A stretch of DNA of 64,000 nt from Culex pipiens pallens (GCF_016801865.2 NC_068939.1:75709517-75773516), one strand, 5' to 3'; positions 15,690 to 28,925 are shown, counted from the stretch's first letter. Translations and numbers: made by a program. Notes: a model not told the origin generated them from the letters alone.

Positions 15690-16021
15690 ATTTTCAGAAT
15701 TAATGATAACTCGATTATCAGAAGTTTCGATTATTTTAAGGTTTTTATGAACCTTTGGATAATCAAATCATGAACATTTTATTTTATTTTCTTACTTTAA
15801 CATCTTATTCGAGTTCTGCGACCTCATTGCAGTAAAATTTGAATAGTTTATTGCCTATTAAATAACAAAATGCTTTTTTTTATAATTCATTGTCGCCATC
15901 CTGGATTCAAAAAAAAAACTAAGATTTACAATCAAAAATAAGACAACGAAAAAAATGTTTTTTTTGTGATTCGATTATCCGAAGTGAAATTTTGTCAAGG
16001 CCTTCGGATAATCGAGTCTGG
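15690..16021 (+). mobile_element. Pogo-like MITE, copy B
   Basis: About 330 bp from ACTCGATTATCAGAAG to TTCGGATAATCGAGTCTGG, with subterminal motif TGATTCGATTATCCGAAG. A related copy lies at 28676-28925 and an inverted truncated one at 11788-12000. Non-coding. Confidence 0.65.
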
Positions 16022-17696
16022 TAAATTGAATTGAATTAAACAAATAAAGTTTTTTTCATTTCTATGTATTTTTCCAGATTTTTTTTAAAGAAACAGTATA
16101 ATTTGATTTTGACGCCGTTTAAATCGGTGAGATATTTGCTAAAAAGCCAGTTTTTTTTTCAAATGAGAAAGGAAAAAAAAATTAAAAATAGGGTTTTTTA
16201 TCAAAACCGGAGGAAACTATCAAATTTTATTAAATGTTTGGCTATCCAGCTACCCAGAGCCGATTGAAAATCAAAAAAAGTCTCGCCCTGCCAAACTTGT
16301 TATGCTTCGAGTGGTGCTCCCTCCATGGTTGGAAGTCGTCACTTCCATCCAGTATGAACTGGTCCAGAGCTGGGTTCATTCCGACAATTTAAGTGGCCAG
16401 CAGTATCGTCTTGGTTGTTATACAACAGACAATATACTTTGAACGTATCTCGGTTCTATTTGATAATGGTTTTTATGAAATACTTTATTATGTATTTTTT
16501 TAAAACAAAATAACAATGATTAAAAAATAAACACGTACAAATGACTCATAGGCTCTGCCGCATATAATGATCCAATAAAAGTGCAATCAGCTGGCGACGC
16601 ACACCACTTCAGACGGAATGAAGAAGAAGAATAAATTTACTCTGAACGATTTAGTTTAGTGACACCCTCATCAAGCCAATTCATTGAGAGAGTGTGGCCG
16701 TTTGTAATTGAAGTGTCGCCATCAATTTGATTGAAGCAATTGAGATACGAATGCAGCGATTCACGTCACTAAAAATCTACATAGTCTTTTAAAACTATAT
16801 ATTATGGTAGTCATTTGTTACAATTTGATCGAAATATTTAAAAAATACTCAAAACAAACGACAAAACTAAATTCAACATTAAAAATCATTTCAAACCTTT
16901 TTTTAATCCCAAAACTTCTACTAAATGCTCTGTTATTGTTAGGATATGTTTCCTAGAAATGAAAAATTGTCATATAATTTAACGAACTATTACTTCCCGG
17001 ACTCATAACTCATGATATTGCAGTCATAGAACATTACCACAATGCACGAAACATTTTTATAAACTGAGTCGGTCAGATGCAATGGAGACGCATGGTTATA
17101 ATTTCTTGCTCTCAACGATTTTAGGTTATGTTAGTATTGACTTGCTGATAATTAGAGGTTATGAACCATTGATAGTATTTCACAGTATACAAGAGTAGCT
17201 TGCAGTCAGCAAACTGAATCCCGTTACGCAACAACCTGCTCCCTCCCTCCGAAGACTACACAACCCGTCAAAGTGATTGACAACCGCTGACACTATCGAA
17301 TTAAGCTGTTCTAACTGCAGCGCGGGATTTCCGTGACTCGAGCGTTGATTTATGGGAATTTTCGCCCCTTGTGTCATTTTAAAATCACCTCCATCGCTCA
17401 CACTGGCCAGAACCCGTGTTCTCGGGTTATCTGTTCCCTGGATGATGATTGATTCGTCATCATCGTCAAGATGGAGGCTGGGTCGCGTAGAATTGGTACA
17501 AATAAACAATTTTGTTTGAATAGCTGTGCTGGGTAGCTGTCCCACCCAACAGATAATTTCCACTATACGTGGCGACTGGCTATTATTAGTCTGTAATGAT
17601 AGTAAAGTTTCAATTCAGTAGTGTGGCGATCTATCACTGGTTGTTACACAGATCAACAATAGTTCAAAGTTGTCGGTTAAACTGTCGTTATTTATT
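16022..17696. other. Non-coding stretch
   Basis: No gene recognised. The 127-aa open frame at 17180-17563 (minus) has no domain, signal or membrane segment that I recognise and is treated as chance. Confidence 0.5.
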
Positions 17697-18947
17697 CACG
17701 GCGTGTTTTCTGGGCAACCTTAAGGAGAAAAAATAGTCATCACTACCTTCAAATGTGTCTTATAGGAAATTTTCTCAGCTTTCCAATGCTTCTAAGAGCG
17801 AAATGTTTCACCGGGAAATTTCTGAGATAGGGTATATGACCCTATTTTGGACCTAGTACCTATTTTGGACCTATTTTTATTAATCGAGGTAGTTCAGGCT
17901 TTTAAAGTACGAATTCACTGAATCCAACTAACAGAAAGTGTAAGCAGGATCGTTTTTATAGCTTACCTCTTCCAAAAATGTTAATATTTTTGATTATTTC
18001 CGCTTTTTTAGCCACTTTTTCCAATGCCATTCGTATTTCCTACCATTTCCCTAGCACATCGATTAGGTCCAAATATTCCAGCCTCGTTGCTTATCAGATT
18101 TGGCTCGCGACACCTTGATGATTTTTTCTGTTTTGCACTGACACCAAGCAATTTTGTCCGGTTTCCGAGCAATGTAACTGCTGTTTATTTAATTCATTAA
18201 TGATTTTCGTCACTAAACTATTGAAATAACTATTCTATCATCGAAAATAAACTCAATTTAAAATATTTTTTCAAATCAGCCGCGTTGGATCAGTTTTTGG
18301 AGCTACTTTGCCGTCGGTTCAAGGCCATCACCAACACATGTATAACAAGGTGTTGCCAGTTTTGTTCATCAATTTATTTCGATATGTCATTGAAATTAAT
18401 TGAAATTTTTTAATTTAATATTTTGAATTGCACTTCTTTACTGTAATTATATGAAAGAAATCTAAGCTTTAAAAAGCAAATGATTAACAGAAACAATGAA
18501 AATATGTTTTTTAAACGATAAAAATGCAAATTGATGATAGAGATTTAGATGATTGTTAGGATCGATTGCAAAGTATCCCAAAATTTAAACTGATGTTGAT
18601 TTATTTTTGTCTTAACATCATTATCACCAATTTAGCTGCATATATTTTAAAATTTTGCTTAAAAAAATGCAAACTGGCTACCCTGTTGGAATTGAAGGGG
18701 AAACGATTGAAAAACCTAAAGGGTCTAGTTCATTAAATCGTCAGCTGTCACCGTGACAGAAGCTGTCAACATCGCTTAAGAGTGGTTTTTGAAAAAGTCG
18801 TATGAATTAAATTTAAAATCTTGAGTTAGTTTTAAAAAGATCCTAAGCGCTAGTTGTAAACAAATCAATTTTTCGATCAGTTCTCGATCAATTTACGAAC
18901 TATAAATAAAAAAAATGCTTTGAATTGTCATCTGCACGTCTTTTAAA

Positions 18948-19026
18948 TCTAGATTAAATTTTCATAAGGTCCTATCTGCATAGGAAACACATGACTCATA
19001 GGTTGTTTTGAATATTTACTCTAGAA
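18948..19026. mobile_element. Short MITE (TCTAGATTAAATTTTC), copy 1
   Basis: About 79 bp with inverted ends TCTAGATTAAATTTTCA … TTACTCTAGA and the internal block GGTCCTATCTGCATAGGAAA. A second copy, in opposite orientation, lies at 62055-62132. Confidence 0.75.
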
Positions 19027-19557
19027 ATGCTCTTTACTGGAACACAAACAAAATTTGGTTTGATTCAGAGAAAAAAATCAAATAAGTACACTAGCGTGCA
19101 CAGGGTGGGGCAACATGGGGCAACTGCCCCACCATCCTCAGAAATTTGTTCTAATTTTAGTCGGGGGGCGTCCATAAACGACGAAATTTTCAAAACGTCC
19201 ATATAATTTCCCCACCTTCCTCGAGGAGCAGGGCACGCTACTGAATAAGTGTCGGAGATCGTGATGGCTGTTACGACGTATTGCAAACTAATCAGAAAAA
19301 TATACATACATATGGAAAATTTAGTTTTTGTAAGTTTTAACTGATTTTTGCATATCATGTATAACGTATTTTTTCACAAGCAGCGTTGGCTTATAATAAA
19401 TCACACTTTTAGATTTTACCGTGTCAATCATGTTAGAAACGCAATTGAACCAGCTAGAAAAATAAAAATCTTCGAAAAAAAAATTAGCATAAGAGGTTAA
19501 TGCGATGTTAACTTTATGAATTTTATGATTTGAGACATATCTGATTACCGTAAATCT

Positions 19558-21925
19558 GGGTGACTTTGATAGCCGGGGTGACTTTGACAGGTTTGAGATT
19601 TTTCCGCAAAATGAAGAGTACAAATTAAATACATACGGAATGGTATGGAATCATACTGACCGTGGTAGAGAAGTGCTCAAAGTACCTCATGAAGAACTTT
19701 TCATGAAATTTTGAAAAGTTTAAATAGTTAGTTAACTATAATTAAGAAAATGTTGATAAATAGCTTTATTTTAATCTTCTCAAAGTGTCATGATTGTCTC
19801 AATGAACATGATTTTGAATCGTAATACGGAATGCATTTTCGGATTCTTCGGACAATCTTCTACTAGGAAAAGGTAAAATAAGTTAAATATAAATAGTATT
19901 AAATATTATTAAATATTATTTGTTTTTTAAACATAATTTTAAGAAATCTCATAATTAAAATGCATTTCAGTAAAACAAGTTTCATGGAGTTCGTCCGTGG
20001 CATTCGTCGAGGTCGGTTCGCTAAGGCTGCGTGCGCGTTTTTCAAGGAATAAAAATGTGTTTGCGGCAATATTTCTGTGGTGATTGAGCTTACCGGGCGC
20101 GAAGGTTTTCGAGGAGTGTTGTGATGGCCAAGGGTCGTCGGTTCCCGGTGGTAAATTGGGAGAAAACCGAATTTCCTGGCCGTCATTTTTAGATTTGCTT
20201 TGTTCCGCATGCCAATGGAGCATTTCCATTCGAGCAGTTTTTGCTTTTTTCTACAATGTATTTCTTATGGAGCGAACTGTCAAAAACTGCTCGACTGCGG
20301 GTACTCCATTTTCGGAGCGTGATTTCATTGTGTGCGTGAACGCGGTTCTGTTGGGCCACAAAGTCGGGTCTATGTCCTTGTATGTGTGAGGTTCTACCGG
20401 CACCGCTTGCTGGGAGCTGCGCAAGTGTGCTGATGTGGTAGTGTGTGTACGCATCCAAGAATAGGGGAGAGTGGTATCTTCTTGGGAACCAATTTAGGAA
20501 AAAAGTTTTAAAGGGCAACGAAAGAAAGAGGAAACAAACATATTCAGAACACTGCACTGCGAAAGTGCACAAGGTGGATGTGTGTGTTCTTTTGTGTGCT
20601 TCTTGGTAAGAAGATGACAGCAAAATCCCCGATGAGTGACTGTAGTGATATACTGAGGAAAATCTTGAAAAAAAGACAGCCTGAGAGGCTTGCTCTCGCG
20701 ATGTTGTGGAAGCAGTTGCTGTACGCGTCGACAACATCATTACCACCATCCGTCACTGGCAGCGTCCCACACGTCGTGTTCGTGGTGTTTGCGAGAGTTC
20801 GAAGGCATGAGAGGAGCACACGGAGTGTATGCTGCACACGGGCATCAGCTGGTGAGGTTGGCCAAGGGAAACACCAAGTTTGAGGTAGGCTCGTTTATTT
20901 TTCAGAACACGTGTGAGTGCGCCCAGCACTAGTGCTTTAACAAGGTGAGTTCTTAAAATTTTGTTTTTGATTTCGTTAGGCAACAACCCCAATCGACAGA
21001 TTATTTTTTACTTTGATTACCCTGTAAAATAATAATTTAAGTTTAAGTTAACCCCTCATCCTTAACCCTCATCCTTAACCTTAGCTATCCCTCATCAATG
21101 TTTATGCTTATTGATTTAATTTGAATATTTCTTCAACAGGGAGCGAGTTGTGGCGCTATAACCACGGCAAATAGTGTCCAGGGCATTTGTGGAAATACAA
21201 TGTCCCATCCCCGAGGGTCCCGGAGCACCAAAACTTCTTAGCATGGTGCTCCCAACGATTTATTGCTCTAACAAACAGGAACGTGAGCGGGGGATCCCCA
21301 CGTTTCTTCCTCCCCTGTAGATTCAGAACTGTATTGCTGTTTGAACATTCGTGTTCAAACTCAATCCAATTCAACGAATCATCTTTGCGGTTAACTTTAC
21401 GCAGTTGGCCTGGCCGCTTTAACGTTTGTGATGTTTCAAAGCAATTTATTGCAATGGGGCACTGCAATTGTTAATAATGACAAGAGGATGCTAGGCGTTA
21501 ATCAACCTAAGGCATTTTCCAGGATGCCCTCGAAAGACTGGCTGCGCTAGGGTTAGATTAGATTAGATTAGATTAGATTTCAGTAAAACAAGTTTCATAT
21601 AAAATGTGAAAACTTTCTTTGAATTCAGTTAAACATGTTATACAATATAAATCTATATTTAATAATATAAATCTATAATTTAGTAAACAATACTAGTTTC
21701 AACAAATTTCAGGCAAACTTCTGAATTTTTAACAATTTTACCTAAAATATGTATGTATTTTGTTAAAAATGCTTATAGACATAGTTAACTAATTATTGAC
21801 ACAAATAATTTTCTTAAAAATTAAATTAGCAGCCTAAGTGATGGTAAGTTCGAAGTAAAAATAAAGTTTGAACATCTCAAATCTGCTTTTAACAAGACAA
21901 ACTATGACTATCAAAGGCACCCTGG
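19558..21925. mobile_element. GGGTGACTTTGA-family element carrying a retro-insert
   Basis: Left end CCGTAAATCTGGGTGACTTT after TA; the right end is inferred at CTATCAAAGGCACCCTGG before TA (21926-21927). Internal sequence matches 47770-48798 over several hundred bases (for example GGAATGCATTTTCGGATTC). Without the insert 19986-21577 and one target copy it is about 0.75 kb. The right TIR is degraded, so that boundary is approximate. Confidence 0.6.
19986..21577 (+). mobile_element. Non-LTR retrotransposon-like insert with 21-bp target duplication
   Basis: A 1592-bp insert flanked by a perfect 21-bp direct repeat (19965-19985 and 21578-21598) and ending in tandem GATTA units (about 21551-21577), which are hallmarks of target-primed reverse transcription by LINEs such as I-like clades. 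No reverse transcriptase is present, so it is internally deleted or a non-autonomous derivative. It contains a good donor (AAG|GTGAGT at 20944) and acceptor (TTCTTCAACAG|GG near 21140), an intron-like unit of about 195 bp, and a short hairpin pair AGCAGTTTTTG/CAAAAACTGCT at 20238-20302. Which LINE mobilised it is unknown. Confidence 0.75.
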
Positions 21926-24197
21926 TATTCAAACAAAGAGTTTTTCAAACATTACATTGTTTTTAAAAGTGCAACATGTAGTTAAACATTTTGTCAAGCA
22001 ACTGTACAGTTTATCATGACAGATGAGAAAGTTTCACACCAAGTTACAAGCTATAATCTCCCTTTAAAATTTCTTGATTGTTTAATAATATTTGTACTTA
22101 AGCTCTACGTAAAATTTAGAACCTTTTTTCATTGTAATTTGTTATGTATCTCTGTCATTATTTTAATTTTAAGTTAAGGTGTTTTTATTGCGACTAATAA
22201 CGGGTTGTCTTTTATGTTCTAATGCTTGAACAATTAGGTCGTAAGAATACGCAAATTATAAATAGGACAGAGACCAGCGAAAGATGCGTGCGTTTCCATT
22301 CAATATAATTAAAACACGTTTTCAAATTCAAATCCATTGTTTTATCATAATTATTTAATTTCTGAAATGAATATTTTCCAAATTTTAATCGTGGATAGGC
22401 CCTTTGCTTTATCAAACCGAGTTTTTGTAAGTGTGCGTGTTGCCGCCGCACGCCGCAATTCGTGTTGTCAAAATTTCAACCAATCAGAGTGTGGGTCCAA
22501 AATAGGTTCAGCGATGTCTCCAAAATACATTCAATAAGTCCAAAAAGCATCCAAAAAATGTTTTACTTGAAATGCTTATTACAATGAAATGGTTAAATTA
22601 TTTTCAATTTTCAATAGTACACTTTGTTAAGCATAAATTAAGGCACAAAACAATCCTGAAACGAGCCAAATTAGTCAGACCGTTCCTGAGAACCATGCGA
22701 ATTATGTTGACGCTTTGCATAGTAGGTCCAAAATAGGGCCATATACCCTATCTCTATTTTAAGTTTTTTCTTTTAAAATCCTTGATTATCAATTGGACAC
22801 TTTTTAATAACAGTCCAGGAAACTTGTCAAATGATGTGTTTCATGTGTCTTTTACTCATCAAAATGTGCAGAATAAGACAAGAAACAACTTTGTAGAAGG
22901 TTGCAAACCGCTAAACATTTTGAAAATTAAGTTTTAACCGAATTTTTGAATATGTGGGATTTATTCAAATATTAAAATAATAAAATCGTATTGAAATATT
23001 ATTTTTACAGGAACAAATAGATTATTACATAACTGTTGTGTACAAATAACACCGGTCTGCTCTGATTCAGCTTGGAATTAGCTGATACAACCGAAATTTC
23101 TACAGGTTTGGGATTGATAGGGTATTACAAGATTTTTATGAATAAATATAATATTTCCTTAATCAAACACTAACCAGTTGCATGGATACAAAACATGTTT
23201 AATACTAGAAATTAAACTGCAAATTACTGTTGCGAGCTTTAGGAGAAATACTTTCCATTAGTATGAAATGATTGTTTTAGTTTTTTTTGTATTAAATGAT
23301 TAAATGATTAGCAATATTTTAGAAGTTTATAAGACTCTCATCTTCAATCTCATCTATAAAAAAATATATATATATATTTCTTGATTTTTTTTCAAATAGT
23401 TTGGAAAGAAAGTTTCTGTTTGTTTTTTTTTGTTAAAATATTATTTAATTTTTGTTCAAACAAAAAAAAATGTTTGTGACGGTGTTTTCAGCATTCTGAA
23501 TTGGAAGACTCGAGTTTTATTGCTACTTTTAAGTGCATTTTCAACAGAAAACATTTTATAAAATTTTATTTTTATTTTATACTCATGAAAATATGACTTT
23601 TGAAGCTTGCTACAGTAATATGTAGTATATTTTCGATTTCAAATCATATTTGTATTTATGTTCCTGGTTAATGTTTGCTTAAGAAAATATCAAATTTATT
23701 CATTAAAATTCAATAATACCATTAACAATCACAAACCTGCCATAGTTTCGGTTGAACAAGCTAAATCAGAGTAGACACGTGTTATTTGTACACAAAAAAT
23801 ATGTAATTATCAAATAATTCTTGTACAAAACATATATTTTAATTTCTGAATAAATCCCATATATTCAAAAACTTAGACAAACAAAATTTTCAAAATGTTT
23901 AGCGGTTTGCAACCTTCTACAAAGTTGTTTCTTGTCTTATTCTGCACATTTTGATGAGTAAAAGACACATGAAACACATCATTTGACAAGTTTCCTGGAC
24001 TGTTATTTAAAAGTTTCCAATAAATAATAAAGGAATTTAAAACCAAAAAACATAAAATAGAGATATCTCAGAAATTTCCCGATGAAACATTTCGCTCTTA
24101 GAAGCATTGGAAAGCTGAGAAAATTTCCTATAAGACACATTTGAAAGTAGCGATGACTATTTCTTCCTGATAAGGTTGTTCTAGAAAACACGCCGTG

Positions 24198-26023
24198 TAT
24201 TAAAAGTATTGTTTGATGATTTTTCTTCTCGATTTATGTTTGTTTTACCCGAAGTTATAGCTCTAAATTTCGTTTCATCCACATAAATTGAGATTAATTT
24301 AAAAAAGATTTAAAAAAAATATTTTTAGATTCAAATTAAAAGCATTTTGTCATACCGTGTCACAACTCAAGTAATTTGTGTCAGTACCTGACAATCAGAT
24401 GCAATTTTCGACAATTTACTTGCTCGAAACACAACCACAGACGTTTACCAGTTCCCTCTATTGTCATCATCACAATCAAACATCGATGGCGGCGCGTGGC
24501 TTCAACAGTTTACATATCGAGACTTCACAGGGGAGGTTGGATTGATGTGATTTTTTATTCTGTTTATGCATTCAATTATGATTATCTTCAGACTTTTTTC
24601 TGAAAATTGTGATTAGGCAGTTGCAAATATTTGTCCCCTCATGTTAACAAAAAGTCAAGTGAAAAATATTGCATCCAAATAATTGGAATAAAAAAAAATA
24701 ACCTCAAAAAAGTTTTTTCAAACATCATTTAATATTTCTGTTGCAGCATTAAAATGACTTTAAACTTAGAGGAACCATTTTTTTCGCAAAAATCATCAAA
24801 ATGTCACTAATACGTTTAAATATAACTTAATTTTTATTGAACGCAAGTCTAATGTTAGTTTACATCAAATATAGTGTAAATTTACCGAACTTTTCAACTA
24901 ACAGTGAAATAGGAGTTAACTGGAAAAAATTCAAACAAAAACTTCTCAGACCGTTTCAAACATGATCATAAGCAATTTTTATCAGGCACTCCTTAAAAAT
25001 GCTTTTGAAAAATAGGGAACCCAATTTTAATTACAAATATCTTCAAAAATTCAGTAAAACTTTTAATTAAAGTTTTATAATTATTCAACCTTTTGCTGTC
25101 CAAATGTTTATTTTGTTGTTTTTTTTTTACTTCGCGATATAATTTTAAGCAACTTTTGTTCTACGAAAAACTTTATTGTGTTGTTTTTATGTTTATATGT
25201 CCGCAATTTTTTCGCTTTTGTCTATTTTTATTTTTCATATTTTGTCTCCCATCTTATGGCTAAGACAGTGAGGGACATAAACTTCAGTAAACATTTTCAT
25301 CGGCCTAATTATTAAATATTTAAAAAATAAAAAAAATGTTTTTCAATTCTTTCAACATTACTAGTCTTTCTTTGAAGAATATATTTTTATTATTTTTTCT
25401 GAGTTTTTGCATTCTCTCAAGCAGCATGAGCAGTCAAAAAAATGGTTTTAAATACTTTAAACAATTTATGTGAATTTTCATAAATACTGTTTTAAACAAA
25501 TAAATAAAAAAAAAATCTTGTTATCAAAAATTAGTTGATTTTTTTCACATTCTTTCAAAATGAGTTTTTGGATTGTATCATCCATGAGTTGTTCTTATTT
25601 TTTTTAAATTATTGTTAGTTTAAGTATTTTTTAACATAAACATGTCTTTGGAAATTTAATTGAATTTGAATTCTTTTAAACCTGAACAGTTTTGAACAAA
25701 TTTTGTTTGTTAGATTTAGCATTAATTCGATTTTTTAGATCATTATTTACATACATTTGCGAGGACATTAATTTAGTTTTGAAAAAAAAATAGTTTCAAA
25801 ACCATATTTTTGTGAGCTTTTGTCTTCTTTCTGACAAGAAAAATGTTATTTTACCTCTTAATTTTTTTTGTTTTTTTTTTCAAATAAAACACTTTAAACA
25901 AGATTTCAAACGATTTTGCCAAAATTGAACTCAAATCATTGTTTGATGTTTTTTTTGAAACTTTTATGTGATTTATAAAAAAAAAAAACAAACCGTGAGT
26001 TTTGTTTAACATTTGCTAACATA
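24198..26023. other. Non-coding, very AT-rich stretch
   Basis: Homopolymer-rich DNA; no ORF with a recognisable product. Confidence 0.55.
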
Positions 26024-26503
26024 CACATTTAGATTTTCTTACCGAATTCGGTAGTTGAAAAATCGGTAAAGTTTAGATCGGTAAACCATCTGTCAAAATG
26101 AACAAAATTTTACTGAATTTCGGTTGTACGATGAACAATAATAAACTTTATTACCGAATTTCGGTAATTTTTTACCGAATTAGGTAATTTTTAGTTTACC
26201 GAACTGCCAGCAGATGAAAATTTCGGTAATCTTTACCGAGTTCGGTAAAAAAATCTAAGTGTGTACACAATTAGATTTTTTCACCGAATTCGGTAGTTGA
26301 AAAATCGGTAAAGTTTAGATCGGTAAACCATCCGTCAAAATGAACATAATTTTACCCAATTTCGATGGTACGATGAACAATAATGAACTTCATTATCAAA
26401 TTTCGATAAGTTTTTACCGCATTCGGTAATATTCAGTTTACCAACTGATCAGCAGTTGAAAATTCTATAAACTTTACCGAATTCGGTAAAAAATCTCAGT
26501 GTG
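26024..26503. mobile_element. Two MITEs side by side sharing one TA
   Basis: Copy 1 (26024-26263) starts CACATTTAGATTTTCTTACC and ends AAAATCTAAGTGTG. Copy 2 (26266-26503) has the same termini. Both have internal ACCGAATTCGGTA palindromes. The TA at 26264-26265 is common to both, with TA also outside each end. This is what results when one copy inserts into the target TA of another. Confidence 0.85.
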
Positions 26504-28675
26504 TAAATAGTTAAATACTTTAAATATTCGCTAGTAATTAAAAATTACTAAAAAAAATGTTTTAGGAGTATTTGCAAATTGATGCGAGGGTAGAAAGAAA
26601 TAAAGCTGTGTATTTTTTTTTATTATTTTACAAACATTAAAGCCAAAATTATGACATTTGTGAAATGAGTTGAAAATCAATAAGGAAGGAGGGGGGGGGG
26701 GGGGATTAGGTCTTAAAAATAAGCACAGGAAGGAATGTTTCGAAAAAAGTTGAAATCCACTGGGCTAAGAGGTAGAGTGAAGATCAACAATGCCAGATTA
26801 TTTTTGGGAGATCTGTATTTTCTTAAAAATAAATCTGTATTTTATCTGTATCATGTCAAATTCGAAGGCATACAAGACATTTATAAAATTTTAACAATAG
26901 ATTTCTGCTTTTTAATCATATTAAAGCATAATTCAAAAACCAAAATGTAGATTTTTTTAATTATAATTAATTTTAAAAAATCTGTATGTACAGATTTTTG
27001 TGATTTTTGGGATTGAGAAATGTGAAATACAGATTTATTTGTATATCTGGTATGGCTGGTGAAGATACAAGGCCAAAGTTGGACATTTTTTAAAGGAAAA
27101 ATTGAAAAATTAATCATTTTCTTTCTATGGAAATGTTCGCAGGTTCGTTAGCCATCCCACTTGAACAGTAATTAAACTTTGCTTGAAGACAAATGTAAAG
27201 TATTTTTGCAATATTTTTTTGACCAATAGTTTTACCACGGTGATCCTATTCTCCCCTAACGTGGCTCCCCGTGATCTCCACCGTGTCCCCCTTGTCACTG
27301 TATTCCCATGTAATGTCCTCTCGTATGTATATAGTTTACATCCCGACCGGAGGAGAATACACGAACAATGATGATGTATTATTATAGTGTTGTGTTTGCA
27401 GGTTGATAACAGAACCTAGCCACCTCTCGCAGGCGACTCACACTCGCGGCGGGCTTTAGTGATGTGTTTTCGTCTAAGTACGCGCGCGCTCTCCGTAATA
27501 AGCACATTAATTTCGGGCTAGACACAGAGATACCGGACCAGACAGGTTGAAGGCTGTTCGATGGGACTGTTCAAGACCAAACGGCGCGCCAACGTCCGCA
27601 GTGGGCTCAGTCTTGGCCGGAACGTGGTCAGGAGAGTAATTCGGCTGACAATTGTGTGACTGTTTGGAGCGTGCTTGAAGTGATCATCAGCGATCTTCCT
27701 GTAGATCAGCTTGAAAATGTAGGGCTGTGATAACCGAGTGAAGGGATTGCCTTTGTGTCGGGTTTAAGTTGATACTGAAAATGTTCGATCTAAAAAGTGA
27801 TTACGCGAGATGGTTAGTACAAAGTGTATTTATCTATAGACGTTCATACGATCGACCTGTGACGAACTCAGAAGCCTCAATCCCCGCGTAATACCGCGTT
27901 ATCAGGCTTATTGTTCCCCGGTAATTTACTGTTTACAGTTCCGTGTCAGAGCGTGTTGATTATCGAAACCTAAATATAAAATCGACTTTGCATTCCCTGA
28001 TTCGACGCGGATCATACTGCGTCTTAATAAAGCTTATGAGGGGCAACAGTTCGATTCCAATTTAGTATACAGATCATCAATCGAAAAGTGAAAACTGCTC
28101 CGTCAGACAACAGTTCGCTATCGACGTCGATGGGCTTCCAAATATACAAAAATCCGTAAGCACTCTCCAATTTGAGCCAGTTCTGATCGGTGTGGAACGT
28201 GACACTCGTGTGGAGATAAGATTCAACCAAGTTTAATCCACTTTGTTCTCGAAGCAAACCACCCACGCAACACAAAAAAAGTGCCGACTTGATTTAGGGT
28301 TGCGATATGGGCAAAAACTTGTGATTCGCGTTTATCTCTCTCATTTTGTTGCATTTGGGTTTGCATATCATAAAACCCCATGAAATATGACTCATTTCTT
28401 AGAAAATTTAAGTAATTGCTTTGTTTACTAGCTTGTTGCCACTTTAATGTTTTTCAAACTTATTTTTCGTTTGTTTCCTTCTTTGGATAACGTACCTTCA
28501 TGATTTTAACCCATTTTCACAAAAAAAAAAGAAAAAACAAATTAACAAGCTAAGTTTAATACCCTTAATAGTTGGCATTGCTTCCGACATGAAAATTACT
28601 TTTTGATTAACAAAATTGCGTAACGACTTTTTGAAACATAGCTTTGTTCAATAATCTGTTTTTATTGTTCAAAGC
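26504..28675. other. Intergenic DNA including a GC-richer island
   Basis: Mostly AT-rich, with a G16 homopolymer run at about 26689-26704. About 27390-28010 is distinctly GC-richer and free of window repeats (for example TACGCGCGCGCTC at 27480), with an initiator-like CTCAGTC at 27606 and a possible donor GATG|GTTAGT near 27810. It may contain a 5' exon or control DNA of the downstream transporter gene; no protein is recognised. Confidence 0.35.
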
Positions 28676-28925
28676 TATTACAGTTCAAACTCCAGTTCTG
28701 AAGTCTCGATTATGCGAAGGTTTGTATGGGACTATGGATAATCGAATCACGAACAAAAGATTTTTTTTGTTTTTTTTTTATATCAGATTCGGGTTCTGTG
28801 ACTTCATTTTAGTTAAATTTGAATAGTTGCCTATCGCCTATTAAATTACAAAATGCATTTTTACAATATTTCATCACCGCCATTTTGGCCGCCATTCAAA
28901 AAAATAAATCACTTAAAGGTTCACA
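28676..28925 (+). mobile_element. Pogo-like MITE, copy C
   Basis: Matches 15700-15930: GTCTCGATTATGCGAAGG, GGATAATCGAATCACGAAC, then TTTGAATAGTTGCCTATCGC and GCCGCCATT. The right terminus is lost. Confidence 0.6.

Larger units (their letters stand above)
17830..22748. mobile_element. 4.9-kb nested element with GGGTATATG ends and TA duplication
   Basis: Starts GGGTATATGACCCTATTTTG and ends as its near inverse, AAAATAGGGCCATATACCC, flanked by TA (17828-17829, 22749-22750). The empty site CTGAGATATCTCTA is visible in copy 1 of the host element (positions ~85-98). A shorter relative with GGGTATTTGTCCC ends is at 30068-31124. Part of the length is further nested insertions (19558-21925, 18948-19026). 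No transposase identified. Confidence 0.85.
17697..24197 (+). mobile_element. Inverted-repeat DNA element, copy 2, interrupted by a 4.9-kb insert
   Basis: TIRs begin CACGGCGTGTTTTCT (17697) and end AGAAAACACGCCGTG (24197). Element sequence is 17697-17829 plus 22749-24197, about 1.58 kb in all. TATT flanks both ends (17693-17696 and 24198-24201), a possible target duplication. Opposite orientation to copy 1 at the window start. Copy 2 lacks both the SINE and the 999-bp insert of copy 1, so each copy gives the empty site for insertions in the other. Confidence 0.85.

Noticed and set aside
11788..16021. Single 4.2-kb pogo-like element
   Set aside because: The two inverted ends could be its TIRs, but 15690-16021 looks like a complete short copy by itself, so separate insertions are simpler.
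20189..20749. 186-residue minus frame in the LINE-like insert
   Set aside because: Low-complexity composition, no domain, and the insert's sense strand is plus; kept only as part of the retro-insert.
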